Origin: Dryocosmus kuriphilus
Lineage: Eukaryota; Arthropoda; Insecta; Hymenoptera; Cynipidae
Assembly: GCA_038277395.1 (NCBI GenBank)
Contig: CM076192.1
Span: 131,017,570-131,081,569 of the forward strand
Reading direction: 5' to 3'
Length of the DNA: 64,000 bases
Shown here: positions 1 to 10,799 of the stretch, one piece after another
Position numbering within the stretch: position 1 is the stretch's first letter
Layout of the letters: every line of letters begins with the position of its first letter
Translations under genes and position numbers: made by a program
Notes under the pieces: model-generated
The model's database searches: none
What the model saw: only the letters and a program-made list of their open reading frames with translations
What the model was told of the DNA's origin: nothing

Positions 1-650
1 GGCGCCGTAATATGTGGAACGTGCCATGCACCGGCCAAAGCCTTATTTTTTAACACGAAACAGTACAATGGACAGTATGGATGCCAGAAATGTAAAATAA
101 AAGGAGAAGTCACGAATGGAGTTCGCGTTTATACACATGAATTTGAGCTGGATCCATGAACAGAGGAGGAGACAAAACAGTTTGCTTATCAGGCTTCTTA
201 ACCTCCTTATCAGCCAGTTTCTGGAGTAAAGGGTCCCACAGCTTTGAGCTTATTTGTATTGTTCCTGATAAAGCAGCCGCTATAGATGCAATGCATTTCA
301 TTTTCTTGCGAATCGTGAAGATATTATTCTCCTTATGGTTTCACTCACAACTTTATGACCACCCTGCGTCTTTATACAAAGTCCGCATTATTGATGAGCG
401 AGTAGCTACCATTTCACCTAAATCTTTTCTTAAAAGATTGCCACGGTCAATCTTAGATTTTAAAGACTGGAAAGCATCTGAGTTTAAAGATTTTTTTTAC
501 TGTATTACTCCACAGCAGTGTTAGATGGTATCATGCAAGAAGAGAATTTAAATCATCATAAACTAGGTACTAGTTCTCGCTACTTATATTTTGTATCAAA
601 ACAGCATATCGGAAGAGGATATTTCTTTAGCAACACGTGCTATAATAAAG

Positions 651-689
<39 letters not shown>

Positions 690-1270
690 GTTTTGAATAT
701 CTTTACTGGTTGGGAGACATGACTAGCAATTTACATCAACTTCGAAATCTTCCAGATGTTGTTAGAGATTTCGGTCCTTTGTGGGTGACTTCCTGTTTCG
801 GTTATGAAAATATTAATGGTCAATTAAATCGCTTGGTTCATGGAAATCGGCATGTTCATCTTAAAATTTATAACGCAGCGTCTTTATTTATGAACTATGA
901 AACTCTAAAAAGTAGAGTATTGGCAGTGGGGTCTGATTTTCATCAATTTTGCGAAAATCTAAGCAAGAATCCCCATTACAGATTGAAACTGCAAAGAATT
1001 TCCGAACTTGCTGCAATTGTAGGAAAATTGCGAAGTGTACCGCAATTACCGGCTGCACTTGTCCGACTCTGTTCTAAAAATGAAATTTATGGCACCAAGT
1101 TCTACTCCTTCGGTAGGCTTTTCAAACATAATTTTCTGTATTCGAGATCAACACATAGTCGCCTCCTTAGAAAAAATTCAACCTGTGCAGAGTACTATTT
1201 GAATGAAAGTGAACATGTAGGGATCACAAAATCTTTTTTTGGAATGAGAAATTGCATATGTATGTGCTAA
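1..1270 (+). pseudogene. CACTA (EnSpm-like) transposase remnant, truncated by the window edge
   Basis: Conceptual translation in several frames follows the order expected of animal CACTA transposases. At 1-156 there is a Cys-rich stretch with DAPA-like HAPAKA, a QYNGQYGCQKC motif and the lead into R-TEEE. At 230-524 a segment contains AIDAMHF and ends in WKASEF, typical of the join to the DUF4218-like region. At 545-650 a short in-frame stretch reads like ISEEDISLATRA. At 710-1270 lies the NLHQLRNL ... FGPLWVTSCFGYENINGQLNRL block. The reading frame changes near 156-230, is interrupted near 524, and is split by a TA microsatellite, so this copy is dead. The 5' part lies outside the window. 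The family call rests on motif recognition; a profile search with Transposase_21 and DUF4218 would settle it. Confidence 0.72.
655..686. repeat. (TA)n microsatellite
   Basis: Uninterrupted TA dinucleotide run inside the CACTA transposase relic. It separates two pieces of what should be one reading frame. Confidence 0.95.
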
Positions 1271-1645
1271 AGAGTGTACCATTGTCCTTTATCGTGTTAC
1301 GCAGAAATTCAGAAATGCGACGTTGTACGTGAAATACATACTGCTGCCATAAGGCATGGTAAACTTTTCTTCACGCGAAAATACTGACTGAACGAGGAAG
1401 TAATATTAATCAACATTAATGATATTCGCCAATTACTTTTTTGTATACAAACAGAAAACAAGATGTACATCAGCAAAGCGGATAATTTGACGGAAGTTGT
1501 GTGAGTTCTTTTTTGAAAATTTTGTCTTCACTTATTTAAAAAAGTTTTTTTAAAAATTTGAAAATTTGATGAAGCCAAAATTTCGACTAAATTTGGACAA
1601 CACATTTAAAAAAAGTTTTTTAGCAAAAATTTAAGAAAAATAGAA
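1271..1645. other. AT-rich DNA without a recognisable gene
   Basis: Low-complexity A/T-rich sequence with short poly-A and poly-T runs. I see no coding pattern or repeat boundary between the CACTA relic and the palindrome. Confidence 0.6.
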
Positions 1646-1647
1646 AA

Positions 1648-1933
1648 CAAGATGCCCTCGCACACAAAGAAAGCTCTATGCCCGTGTGAAAAGAGTGATG
1701 GTAACTTCTCCTCTTCTGAATATGAAAACACGAAGGCGCACGATTGCCAGTCGGGAACCTTCGGCGGTTTCTATTTATATCTCCGATCTCGCCGAGAATG
1801 AAAATAAGAAGTTGAAGAAATAAGAGATTAGAGGCTTTGCATTTCGCGCGATTTGAATTTCTTGTATGAGTGGATTTTGAGGTTACGTTTTTCAGATGTT
1901 TATAATAGTAGTAATTTACACTAATACATATAT

Positions 1934-1974
<41 letters not shown>

Positions 1975-2249
1975 TCTGTCAAAAAGTTATTAACACTTCT
2001 TAAATTTTTTTAAAAACTATTGATATATAAATATTTCCATATAGATTTGTAACATAAATATTTGTCAATCTAGACAATTTTTTAATAATACATATTCTTA
2101 TCGGTAAAATGCATGTCGTCTTATTTCCCTTGAAAGACAGCATATAATTGAAAGTACAGAAGTTCCATGATCCATAATGAAAGACTGAACCTACATAAAA
2201 AGTAATTATATATATTTTATATTATTATATTTATATTTATTATTTTATG

Positions 2250-2280
<31 letters not shown>

Positions 2281-3553
2281 TTGGTTACCTTCTTGTCAAA
2301 TGTCATAACTTATTACACTTTGTTTCTTCCTTCGTGTAACAACGGTAATTTAGATTTTCTTTTAATAATTCACTTTTACAGTACCTAATAATATAGTGAC
2401 ATAATATGAATTTAAAAAATTTAAACAATTTTCAAACAATAATATATATTTATAAAGAGTTTTCCTAATATTTGACTTAATTATTTACTTATTTTATTCA
2501 ATTACTGACCAAGAAAGGTATAAAACATTAATTCAAACGTCATTAAGTAACCTCGAACTTCAATGTAGGTAAAATAACATATTGGTTTGTACAGTATATA
2601 TTATTAATTACATTTATATTTATTAATATAACCATATTAATATAACCATAAACAGTGGTTTTGTACAATAAACAGATTTAACTTTTCGCGCGTCAACTGC
2701 GATTACGATCGTCGAAGGTTCCCGACTGGCAATCGAGCGCCTTCGTGTTTTCATATTCAGAAGAGGAGAATATGAAAACACGAAGGCGCACGATTGCCCG
2801 TCGGGAACCTTCGACAATCGTAATCGCAGTTAACGCGCGAAAATTTAAATCTGATATTGTACAAAACCACTGTCTATGGTTATATTAATACGGTTATATT
2901 AATATATATAAATGTAATTAATAATATATATTGTACAAACCAATATGTTATTTTACCTACATTGAAGTTCGAGGTTACTTAATGACGTTTGAATTAAAGC
3001 TTTATACCTTTCTTGGTCAGTAATTGAATAATAAGTAAATAATTAAGTCAAATATTAGGAAAACTCTTTATAAATATATATTATTGTTTGAAAATTGTTT
3101 AAATTTTTTAAATTCATATCATGTCACTATATTATTAGGTACTGTAAAAGTGAATTATTAAAAGAAAATCTAAATTACCGTTGTTACACGAAGGAAGAAA
3201 CAAAGTGTAATAAGTTATGACATTTGACAAAAAGGTAACCAAATATTATATATATATAGAACATATATACATACATAAAATAATAAATATAATATAAAAA
3301 ATAATAAATATACATAATTACTTTTTATGTAAGTTCAGTTTTTCATTGTGGATCATGGAACTTCTGTACTTTCAATTATATGCTCTCTTTTAAGGGAAAT
3401 AAAACGACATGCATTTTACCGATAAGAACATGTATTATTAAAAAATTGTCTAGATAGATAAATATTTATGTTATAAATCTATCTGGAAATATTTATATAT
3501 CAATAGTTTTTAAAAAAATTTAAGAAGTGTGAATAACTTTTCGACAGAGTACA

Positions 3554-3604
<51 letters not shown>

Positions 3605-3905
3605 ATACATATGTATGTAATATATGTATTAGTGTAAATTGTCACTATTATAAACACCTGAAAAACGTAACCTCAAAATCCACTTATACAAGAAATACAA
3701 ATCACGCGAAAGGCAATACCTCTAATCACTTATTTCTTCAATTTCTTATTTTCTTTCTCGGCAAGATCGGAGATATAAATAGAAGCCGCCAAAGGTTCCC
3801 GACTGGCAATCGTGCGCCTTCGTGTTTTCATATTCAGAAGAGGAGAAGTTACCACCACTCTTTTCACACGGGCATAGAGATTTCTTTGTTTGCGAGGGCA
3901 TCTCG
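1648..3905. repeat. Large imperfect palindrome, arms about 1.1 kb, centre near 2763
   Basis: The left arm (about 1648-2755) and the right arm (about 2771-3905) are reverse complements over almost their whole length. Small indels and different lengths of TA microsatellite (about 1932-1973, 2255-2280 and 3562-3600) separate them. The centre pairs 2741-2755 with 2771-2785 around a 15-base loop. A module of about 55 bp containing GAAGGTTCCCGACTGGCAAT occurs at both ends of each arm: about 1707-1762 (-), 2711-2766 (+), 2764-2815 (-) and 3794-3846 (+). Each arm therefore looks like a unit with its own terminal inverted repeats. The structure could be two head-to-head copies of a non-autonomous DNA transposon or a fold-back element. 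No transposase frame is seen inside. Confidence 0.85.
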
Positions 3906-3926
3906 TTTCAAATATGGGTTCGGACA

Positions 3927-4385
3927 GTCATCAATTCCTCCACGTATACCTGCAAGCCTTCCACCTCTCCATGGCGCAACGGCACTACCCCTCACGGGAG
4001 ACGAGACAGCTCCAGACGGGCAGGCGTGCTCCAGATTACTACTTTTAGAATTTAATCTTAGACATACGTAGATTCTGAAACATTTGGACTTTAACAGACA
4101 GTTGGAAAGGAGGTTGGAAAGGGAGTCGGAAAAGAGGTTGGAAAGGGAGTTGGAAAGGGGGCTGGAAAAGAGGTTGGAAAGGGAGTTAGGTTTTTAGACA
4201 AGTAATTTATAAGCTCATGAGTTTTTAAAGATTTTCTAAGTCTCCTTTAAAGAAATATAGAAACTGAAAAAAATAAAAAAATTAAGAAACTTTGGAAGTT
4301 TGTACAATATTTTCTAAATAAATATTTGTCTTTGCGCACTGGAAGGGGAAGGTTCGCAGGTATACGTGGAGGAATTGATGATCGC
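3927..4385. mobile_element. Small element with inverted ends and a purine-rich minisatellite
   Basis: A stretch at 3927-3975 containing ATCAATTCCTCCACGTATAC recurs inverted at 4333-4385. Just outside, CTCGTTTCAAATATGGG occurs as a direct repeat at 3902-3920 and 4387-4404, which could be a long target duplication or part of a larger repeat. Between the ends, about 4096-4190 holds a minisatellite built on GGTTGGAAAGGGAG-like units. No protein is encoded. Confidence 0.5.
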
Positions 4386-4414
4386 CCCTCGTTTCAAATA
4401 TGGGATCGCTGATA

Positions 4415-6491
4415 TACAGGGTGTCTAGAAAGTCCCGGGAGGGTTGGATATTTCCTCAGGTAAAATATTTTTCAAAAAAGTGAAGGTCATTCCGGAAGTA
4501 AATTTCAACGAGGAGTTCAATGGTGACCTTCATTTTGACCTTGAGGTGTACCTTCATGGGTTTTTGAAGGTCAACTTTGTTTTTTTTTAAATTGAGACCC
4601 CCTTTTTTACATCTGCAATCGATAGAGCGGAAAATTCTGCGTTCAAGTACGTACCCAAGTCATAGGTCAATTGTAACGTTCAAGGTCAGTTAGAGGTTAT
4701 TTGAAATTAACCAAGTTTTCCAAGAGTTCAGTACAATTCCTGAAGTAAATTTCAACGAAGGATTCAATGGCGACGTTTATTTTGACCTTGAAGTTGACTT
4801 TCATGGCTTTTTGAAGGTCAACTTTGTTTTATTAAATGGAAACCCCCTTTTTTTATATCTGCGATCGATAGCGCGGAAAATTCTACGTTCAGGTACGTAC
4901 CCAAGTCATAGGTCAATTGTAACGTTCAAGGTCAGTTAGAGGTTATTTGAAATTAACAAAGCATTCTAAGAGGTTAGTGTAATTCCTGAAGTAAATTTCA
5001 ACGAGAAATTCATTGGTGAGCTCTGTATTGATCTTGGTGATGATCCTCAAGGTTTCTTCAAGGTTTTTTCCAAGCAGTTTACGTTTAGCATTACCCAGGA
5101 ACAACGACGTGGACGTAGTAAATACTGTTCCCTTTGGGGTGCTTGATAATCGTGATCCTCTTGCCTCTCACGCTTCAGTGAAGATGTTCGATCTGAAAAC
5201 CTTGAGCTTCTTGACAAAATGCTATGCGATTGTAAAAATGAGTTACAGCATTAGGAATCATATCCCTATCAATGAAAGTAGCCTGTTGCAGAATCCGATT
5301 CTACAATTCGTCTAAGCTTTGGGGTTGCGTTGAGTATACTTTGCTCTTTAAATAACCCCAAAGAAAATAGTCGAGAGGCGTCAGATCAGGAGATCTAGCA
5401 GGCCACTCGATTTCACTCCTTCTTCCAATCCACCTTTGAGGGAACTGAGTATCCAAATATGCTCGAACCTCTCTACCGTAATGAGCCGCTGCTCCGTCCT
5501 GCTGGAACCAAATATTTTGAAAATTATCGCCTGTAATCTCCCTTATTCTTGGTACAATTTGGTTTCTGAGAAGCTCTTCATATGCAAGGGCATTGAGACT
5601 ACCATCGATGAAGAAAGGGCCTATCAATGTATTATTCAGGATACCGGCCCAAACATTAATCTTTGGTGGATATTGTGTGTGACTCTCCAACATACAATCA
5701 GGATTTGTGTCGGACCAATATCTACAATTTTGCCTGTTAACTTCACCTTTTAAAGTGAAAGTAGCTTCATCTGAAAATACTGTATTGTACAAGAAAAGAG
5801 GATCTCTATCAATTCTGTCCATCATAATTTCACAAAATTCAACCCGACGATCAGGATCGTCTTCATTGAGCTCTTGTACCAGATGAACTTTGTAAGGATG
5901 TAAATTAATGCTTTTTAAAATATTTCGCACTGTCTCAGGAGCAACGTCACGCTCATCACTAGCTCGACGTAAACTAAGGTGTGGGTTTTCAACAAATGCT
6001 TGGTCTACGGTATAGGACTGTATAAATCTTTGGGGAGAAACAGAATTCTCACCAGAACACCTGGAACTTTTAATGAAAAATTTCCTTATGATTTTACAAT
6101 ATTCAAAACGCTGTGACCAAGATCAATAAAGAGCACACCAATGAATTTCTCGTTGAAATTTTCTTCAGGAATTGCACTGATCTCTTGGCAAGCTTTGTTA
6201 ATTTCAAATAACCTCCAACTGACCTTGAACGTTACAATTGACCTATGACTTGGGTACGTAACTGAACGTAGAATTTTCCGCTCTATCGATTGCAGATGTA
6301 AAAAAGGGGTTTTCCATTCCAAAAAACAAATTTGACCTTCAAAAAGCCATGAAGGTCATCTTCAAGGTCAAAACGAAGGTCAACATTGAATTCCTCGATG
6401 AAATTTACCTTAGGAATGACCTTTACTTTTTTGAGAAATATTTTACCTGAGGAAATATCCAACCGTCCCGGGACTTTTTAGATACCCTGTA
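4415..6491. mobile_element. Tc1/mariner-superfamily element, DD41D type, long terminal inverted repeats
   Basis: The ends are inverted copies beginning TACAGGGTGTCTAGAAAGTC on the left and its near-complement on the right, each next to TA, as expected for TA target-site duplication. The inverted terminal region is several hundred bases long. On the left it is tandemly duplicated with a period of about 245 bp (about 4490-4725, 4725-4970, then a partial third). The right end carries one inverted copy (about 6150-6440). The units are rich in TGACCTT and AAGGTCA words. The element encodes a minus-strand transposase. Confidence 0.85.
5175..6100 (-). pseudogene. mariner-superfamily DD41D transposase with one in-frame stop
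   Basis: DNA transposase of the IS630/Tc1/mariner fold. The C-terminal catalytic part is continuous from 5930 down to 5301. It shows DEATF (first Asp), FQQDGAAAH (second Asp) and SPDLTPLDYFLWG (third Asp). I count 41 residues between the second and third Asp, giving DD41D, a spacing known from rosa-like mariners. Upstream, the same frame continues past 5930 with a helix-turn-helix-like region to about 6068, and possibly to about 6100, without a clear Met. A TAG at 5301-5303 interrupts a frame that then runs on for about 42 codons to TGA at 5175-5177. The catalytic residues are intact, so the damage may be recent. A shorter protein ending at the TAG is also possible. Confidence 0.8.
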
Positions 6492-6497
6492 TATACA

Positions 6498-6831
6498 TAT
6501 ATATACACATTTGTTTATTATTTTCTTAGTCCTTTCTTAAGTCTCAGGGATCACCGTGGCAATCTCGTGGAACTGGCTAAGTCATATTATTTTTTTGTCT
6601 TATTTTTAATTTTCAAACTCTTTTTCTTTTTCATTTCTTATTTTTTCTAGTTTCTTCTCTTTTTTTATTTCATTTTGTTTGGTTTTATATAAGGTTTGTC
6701 TTTAATTTTTTTGCTCCTTACTTTTATTCACTTTTTCGTTTTCTATTATTTTCATTTCTATTTTGTCTTGCCTTGATAAGGATGTGTATGAGCACCAGAG
6801 CGTCGACGAGTGTCATTATTTGTTTTTTAGC
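6498..6831 (+). repeat. Diverged direct repeat, copy 1
   Basis: Shares its layout with 7425-7752: CTTAGTCC, then GTCTCAGGGA, GTGGCAATCTCGT, a long T-rich segment, and a tail with ATTTTGTCTTGCC, TGATAA, GTGTATGAGCACC and CGTCG. The tail resembles the end motif of Penelope-like elements, but no RT or GIY-YIG coding lies beside it. Confidence 0.6.
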
Positions 6832-7424
6832 TGTGCTTTTTAAATATGGTAAAAGTGAAAGAATGTTTTTTCCCTTTTTCTTAAATTTTTTCAAAAAACT
6901 TTTTTTAAGTTGTTTGCCCAAATTTAATGAAAATTTTGGCTTCTTTATCTTCGCCAATTTTTAAATGTAATTCTGATTTTGCACGTTAAAGGAAAAAGGT
7001 TTTTTAGAATTGGATTTTTTACATTTCCTTTACTTAGACGCTGTGACCTTGACCGCCACTTGCTCGCTTCGCTCGCCTACCCACCCATTCACCCCCCAAC
7101 GGGTGTAATCCTATCAGTATTCTGTATTGCTATCAGTATTCTGTATTAAATAGTATGTTTTATGAAATTTTGTTATTTTAATTCTCAAATTTCTTGTCCA
7201 CTCAATTAACCGATTCCTCCTTTCGTCTTGCGAAAGCTTTCGTCTCGTAGGCACGACGCGATGAACAAGATAAAGCAGCAACACACAAAATATATTTATA
7301 GACGAGACGCGCACGACCTTCGCCATCAGGCTGATGGTCGAGAGTCGAGTCTTATTCTTCGTTCTTCCTTATACGATAAGTATTCGCAGTCACTCCCTAA
7401 AGACTTTTTTATATAATAGAAGGA

Positions 7425-7752
7425 TATATACATTTGCTGATTACTTTCTTAGTCCATACCATACACAAGTCTCAGGGACAGTACTTCGTGGCAATCTCGT
7501 CAAACTTGCTGAGTGATGTTATTCTGTTTTCTTTTTTATTTTTATTTTTTATTATCCTTTTCTTTTTTGTTTCTTATTCTTTATATTTTCTTTTCATTTC
7601 TCTTTTTTACTTCTTAATTTTTATCTTTATTCTCTTTATCTTTATTCTTTTTTTCTCTTTTTTGTTATTGTTACATTTCTATTTTGTCTTGCCCTGATAA
7701 AGGTGTGTATGAGCACCGAAACGTCGGTGAATGTTTTTATTTATTTTTTGGC
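7425..7752 (+). repeat. Diverged direct repeat, copy 2, with hammerhead-like tail
   Basis: Second copy of the repeat at 6498-6831, in the same orientation about 0.9 kb downstream. Its tail (about 7692-7730) reads CCTGATAA, a short GGTG...CACC hairpin, then GAAAC and GTC. That is the order of parts in a hammerhead ribozyme core, but one core base differs from consensus. The roughly 590 bp between the copies has no recognised coding. Confidence 0.55.
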
Positions 7753-7759
7753 TAATTTC

Positions 7760-8100
7760 TCTTTTCGCTAATAATATAATCATTAAAGTTAATGTAATCA
7801 AGCTATGTATTTAATTTTATGTTGAACGTAAAAATTACATGAAAATAATAAATTAGTAAGTACAAAAATTCATAAGACGAAGATAATGTAAATTCAGTCT
7901 ACATTATAGTCACTTATCCAGATCAGACGTACTTTCTTGTGCTCGAGATTGAATAAAACACTTATATTAAGCTTACAAACTCGCTTCTTTTATTTATTAG
8001 TACACCATTTCCAATAGAATTTTTATAAATTTCCTTTATTTAAAATTTTTCTTAAAGAAATACATTATTCAAAACAAAACCGAGTTAAAATCACCTGAGC
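7760..8100. other. AT-rich DNA, nothing recognised
   Basis: A/T-rich sequence with no long frame and no clear repeat boundary. Confidence 0.5.
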
Positions 8101-8347
8101 TCTATTTTTGTGTTTCGTTGACAAGCGCGTTAGGCCTACTGGGGATCATTATGTAAAAAAAGGCGCCTTCGACTCCGACCCCTGTGGTGACGTTTAGGAT
8201 GATATTAGCACTTATTAGGTAATGCGTAATACAGGAGTCTCCGTTTAAGAACCACGTTGCTTCGACGAAAATCGAACTGGCAGGCCCAACTGAGGGCCCA
8301 ACGCAGCGCAAGATAATAGAAAAGTTCGCCGGAACCATCAGGGCGGT

Positions 8348-8864
8348 GCACACGAATTGGGCACACGGCCAGTCTTTGACCTGCTGGCCGGAGGGCCCTC
8401 TGAATTTCGAGCACGAATTGGGCATAGGACTAGAGAACAGTGGAGCCTAACCCTGCTTAAGCTGCTCCCCCACTGTCACTTATTTATCCCTTTTTATGTC
8501 AACAGACATTGTGTTTTTAATTCGCCTAAACATTCTGTAAACTGTTATTGACGGTGCAACGACGCGCAGTCTAAAATCCCTTCGATTTAATAACTTACCT
8601 GCTTTGTGTAGCTTTTATCCTCTGGTAATTTTTTCAATGTTGCGGCTTTCGCTTGCGTCGGTCTTTCCAGAACTGCCGTCCTTTTCCTATCCCTTTTCCA
8701 GCTGGAAAAGATATTGGATCCTCATTAAGCGACACAAACGACATACGTCCCCTGAAGGTTCCTTGTGCCCAATTCGTGCTAGCCGAAAACTACCTGTCTT
8801 AGCTCTGTGCCGAATTCGGGTCTTAGATTCTGATGGTGATTGACCGTGTGCCCAATTCGAGTGC
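8348..8864. mobile_element. Candidate short element with nested inverted ends
   Basis: GCACACGAATTGGGCACACGG (8348-8368) is matched by an inverted copy at 8844-8864. A second, inner inverted pair sits at 8410-8427 and 8761-8780. The segment is more GC-rich than its surroundings. A 107-codon minus-strand frame at 8102-8425 overlaps the left end; it has no recognised domain and I do not call it a gene. Confidence 0.5.
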
Positions 8865-8923
8865 GCCCCATCAGCGATGATGTTGTAACAGACCGGTAGC
8901 TAATGAAATTTTTAAGGGTCGTA

Positions 8924-10025
8924 TTAACTAATATCAGCCGTTTTCACTATTGTGTTCTATGTGCAAAATAAGTAAAATAAGCTTATTTTCAAAGTGCACG
9001 CGTGTTACTGATACTACCCTTTATTTTGACAATTTTCGCGAAATTAGAACAATTAACTAATGTCAGCCGTGTACTTTAATGCATCTTTTGTGTCCTACTA
9101 TTATACTTATGTACTTTTATACTTTTATATGATACTAGTATTTGTTAACAATTTTTCAAATATGATCGAAAAGTCATAATTTAGAACTAACTAATATCAG
9201 CCGCTCAACACATGAGTACACATTATTGAATAGTACTGAAATACTTAATGGCAGAAATTTTGTTCGGTTTTAAATTAGTGGCTGCCACGGTTGAAGGTTA
9301 GAAATTTCTTTAATTTTAGTACAATTAAATAATGTATGCCATTAAATTCTTTACTAATTTTTTAATCAAAAAATAGCGAACAACAATTTGAAAGGTTGAA
9401 GTGTTTTACGTGAGTGACCCAGAAATCAAGAATATAAAAATTTGTTTTGTATTTTGCGGACTGAAAAATGTCAAAGAAAGTAAGGATTTCTGAGCACACT
9501 GTAAGAAGCGTCAAGCTTAGAGCACTATTATTATTTGTAGAGGTGGCAATAGTAGAAATATTGAAATATTCAGGAAAATCTTAAGCTGCTTCTGTTATAA
9601 TTATAAAAAATTAATTTCCTTCAAATACATAATATTATGGAACTAAAAGTTAAAATTATTTTTTTAAAAATGGGAATGTCAAAGTGCAAAAATTATGTAA
9701 TTCTATACAATAATTTTTATAATTATTTATTACTTTAATTATTAATTATTATTATAATAAAAAATTATATAAATACATAACTAATTTAACCAATTTTTTC
9801 AGTGTGCAATACCAACCTCGACAAAGGAGTTCGAAGGATACGTTACTGTTCGCAGGGTCTTTAGAAGCAGGTGCTGAAGAAAAGTAGGCGAGCCATCCGC
9901 CTTTCGATCAGATTTCAAAAATTATCAACAAATAGCAGTATCATCGCAAAATGTCCGCCACTAATTTTTCTGGCATTTACTACGGCCATAGGATCTGAAC
10001 TCTCTTCGGCTGACATTAGTTAATT
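8924..10025. mobile_element. Non-autonomous element with TTAACTAAT(A/G)TCAGCCG ends
   Basis: The motif TTAACTAATATCAGCCG at 8924-8940 recurs as a direct subterminal repeat at 9053-9069 and 9185-9203, and inverted at 10007-10025. Three spaced copies at one end and one inverted at the other suggest a DNA element of about 1.1 kb with repeated transposase-binding sites. The interior has no protein-coding frame. Confidence 0.5.
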
Positions 10026-10149
10026 GTATTTTTTACTTTTCTGTTAAATCTTAGCCTTATATTTATTTATTTATTATTATCTAACTTTATATTTTTCTTT
10101 CACAATTAACCATTTGAAAATTATAGCATTAAAAGCAATTACATAGAAA

Positions 10150-10447
10150 CCCGGCAACCCCACAAAAAACATCTAATTGTTGCAAAAGCAACTAAATTTT
10201 TCTCAGGCTCTTTAACAGCATCTATGTTCCCGAGGTGGTTAAACCACCCTCAAACGTAAAAAGAAACACTTATTTCCTCAAATAAAGCATTACAAATTTT
10301 TTCCTAAAATATCTCAAAAATGTCCCCAGAAGACGAAAAATTGTTTAAAAGTTGAAAAACCACCCTTTGAGATAAAAAACAACTCTCTTTTAATGAATTC
10401 CTTAATGTAAACATTTCATGTTGGAAGTTTTTTGTGGGATGCCCCCG
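10150..10447. mobile_element. MITE-like element of about 300 bp
   Basis: CGGCAACCCCACAAAAAAC near 10152-10170 and an imperfect inverted GTTTTTTGTGGGATGCCCC at 10428-10446 form terminal inverted repeats. The interior contains AAACCACCCTC twice in variant form and no coding sequence. Confidence 0.45.
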
Positions 10448-10799
10448 TAAATGAAAGACACATTATTCCATTTGAGCCATCCTTGTATTATTTTGCAATA
10501 CATTGTTAAATAAAAATAAATATTTTTGTACAATTAATTGTTTAGTAATAGTATTATGTTAAGTACATATTAGGTATTTTCATTCATCACTTGCTCTTTC
10601 CACCCTCTTTGCTTGTATCCAAGCCCCCGCCCTTCTCCCTAAAGAAAAGTACTTCATACGCTGCTATATTGCGGCAGTTTTTAGTCCTCATTTATCTCCT
10701 ACAAACTTATTCAGACTTATTGTGCTGCTTTAACTGAAAGCACTATATCACTATAGTACATAGTTTATATTTAAATTACAATTTGGTTCTCTTCCTAGG

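Noticed and set aside
3529..4071. 180-codon plus-strand frame in the palindrome
   Set aside because: It begins in a TA microsatellite (Tyr-Ile repeats) and crosses inverted-repeat boundaries; its mirror image occurs at 1,620-1,982.
5436..5753. 105-codon plus-strand frame within the mariner element
   Set aside because: It overlaps the catalytic domain of the minus-strand transposase in another frame.
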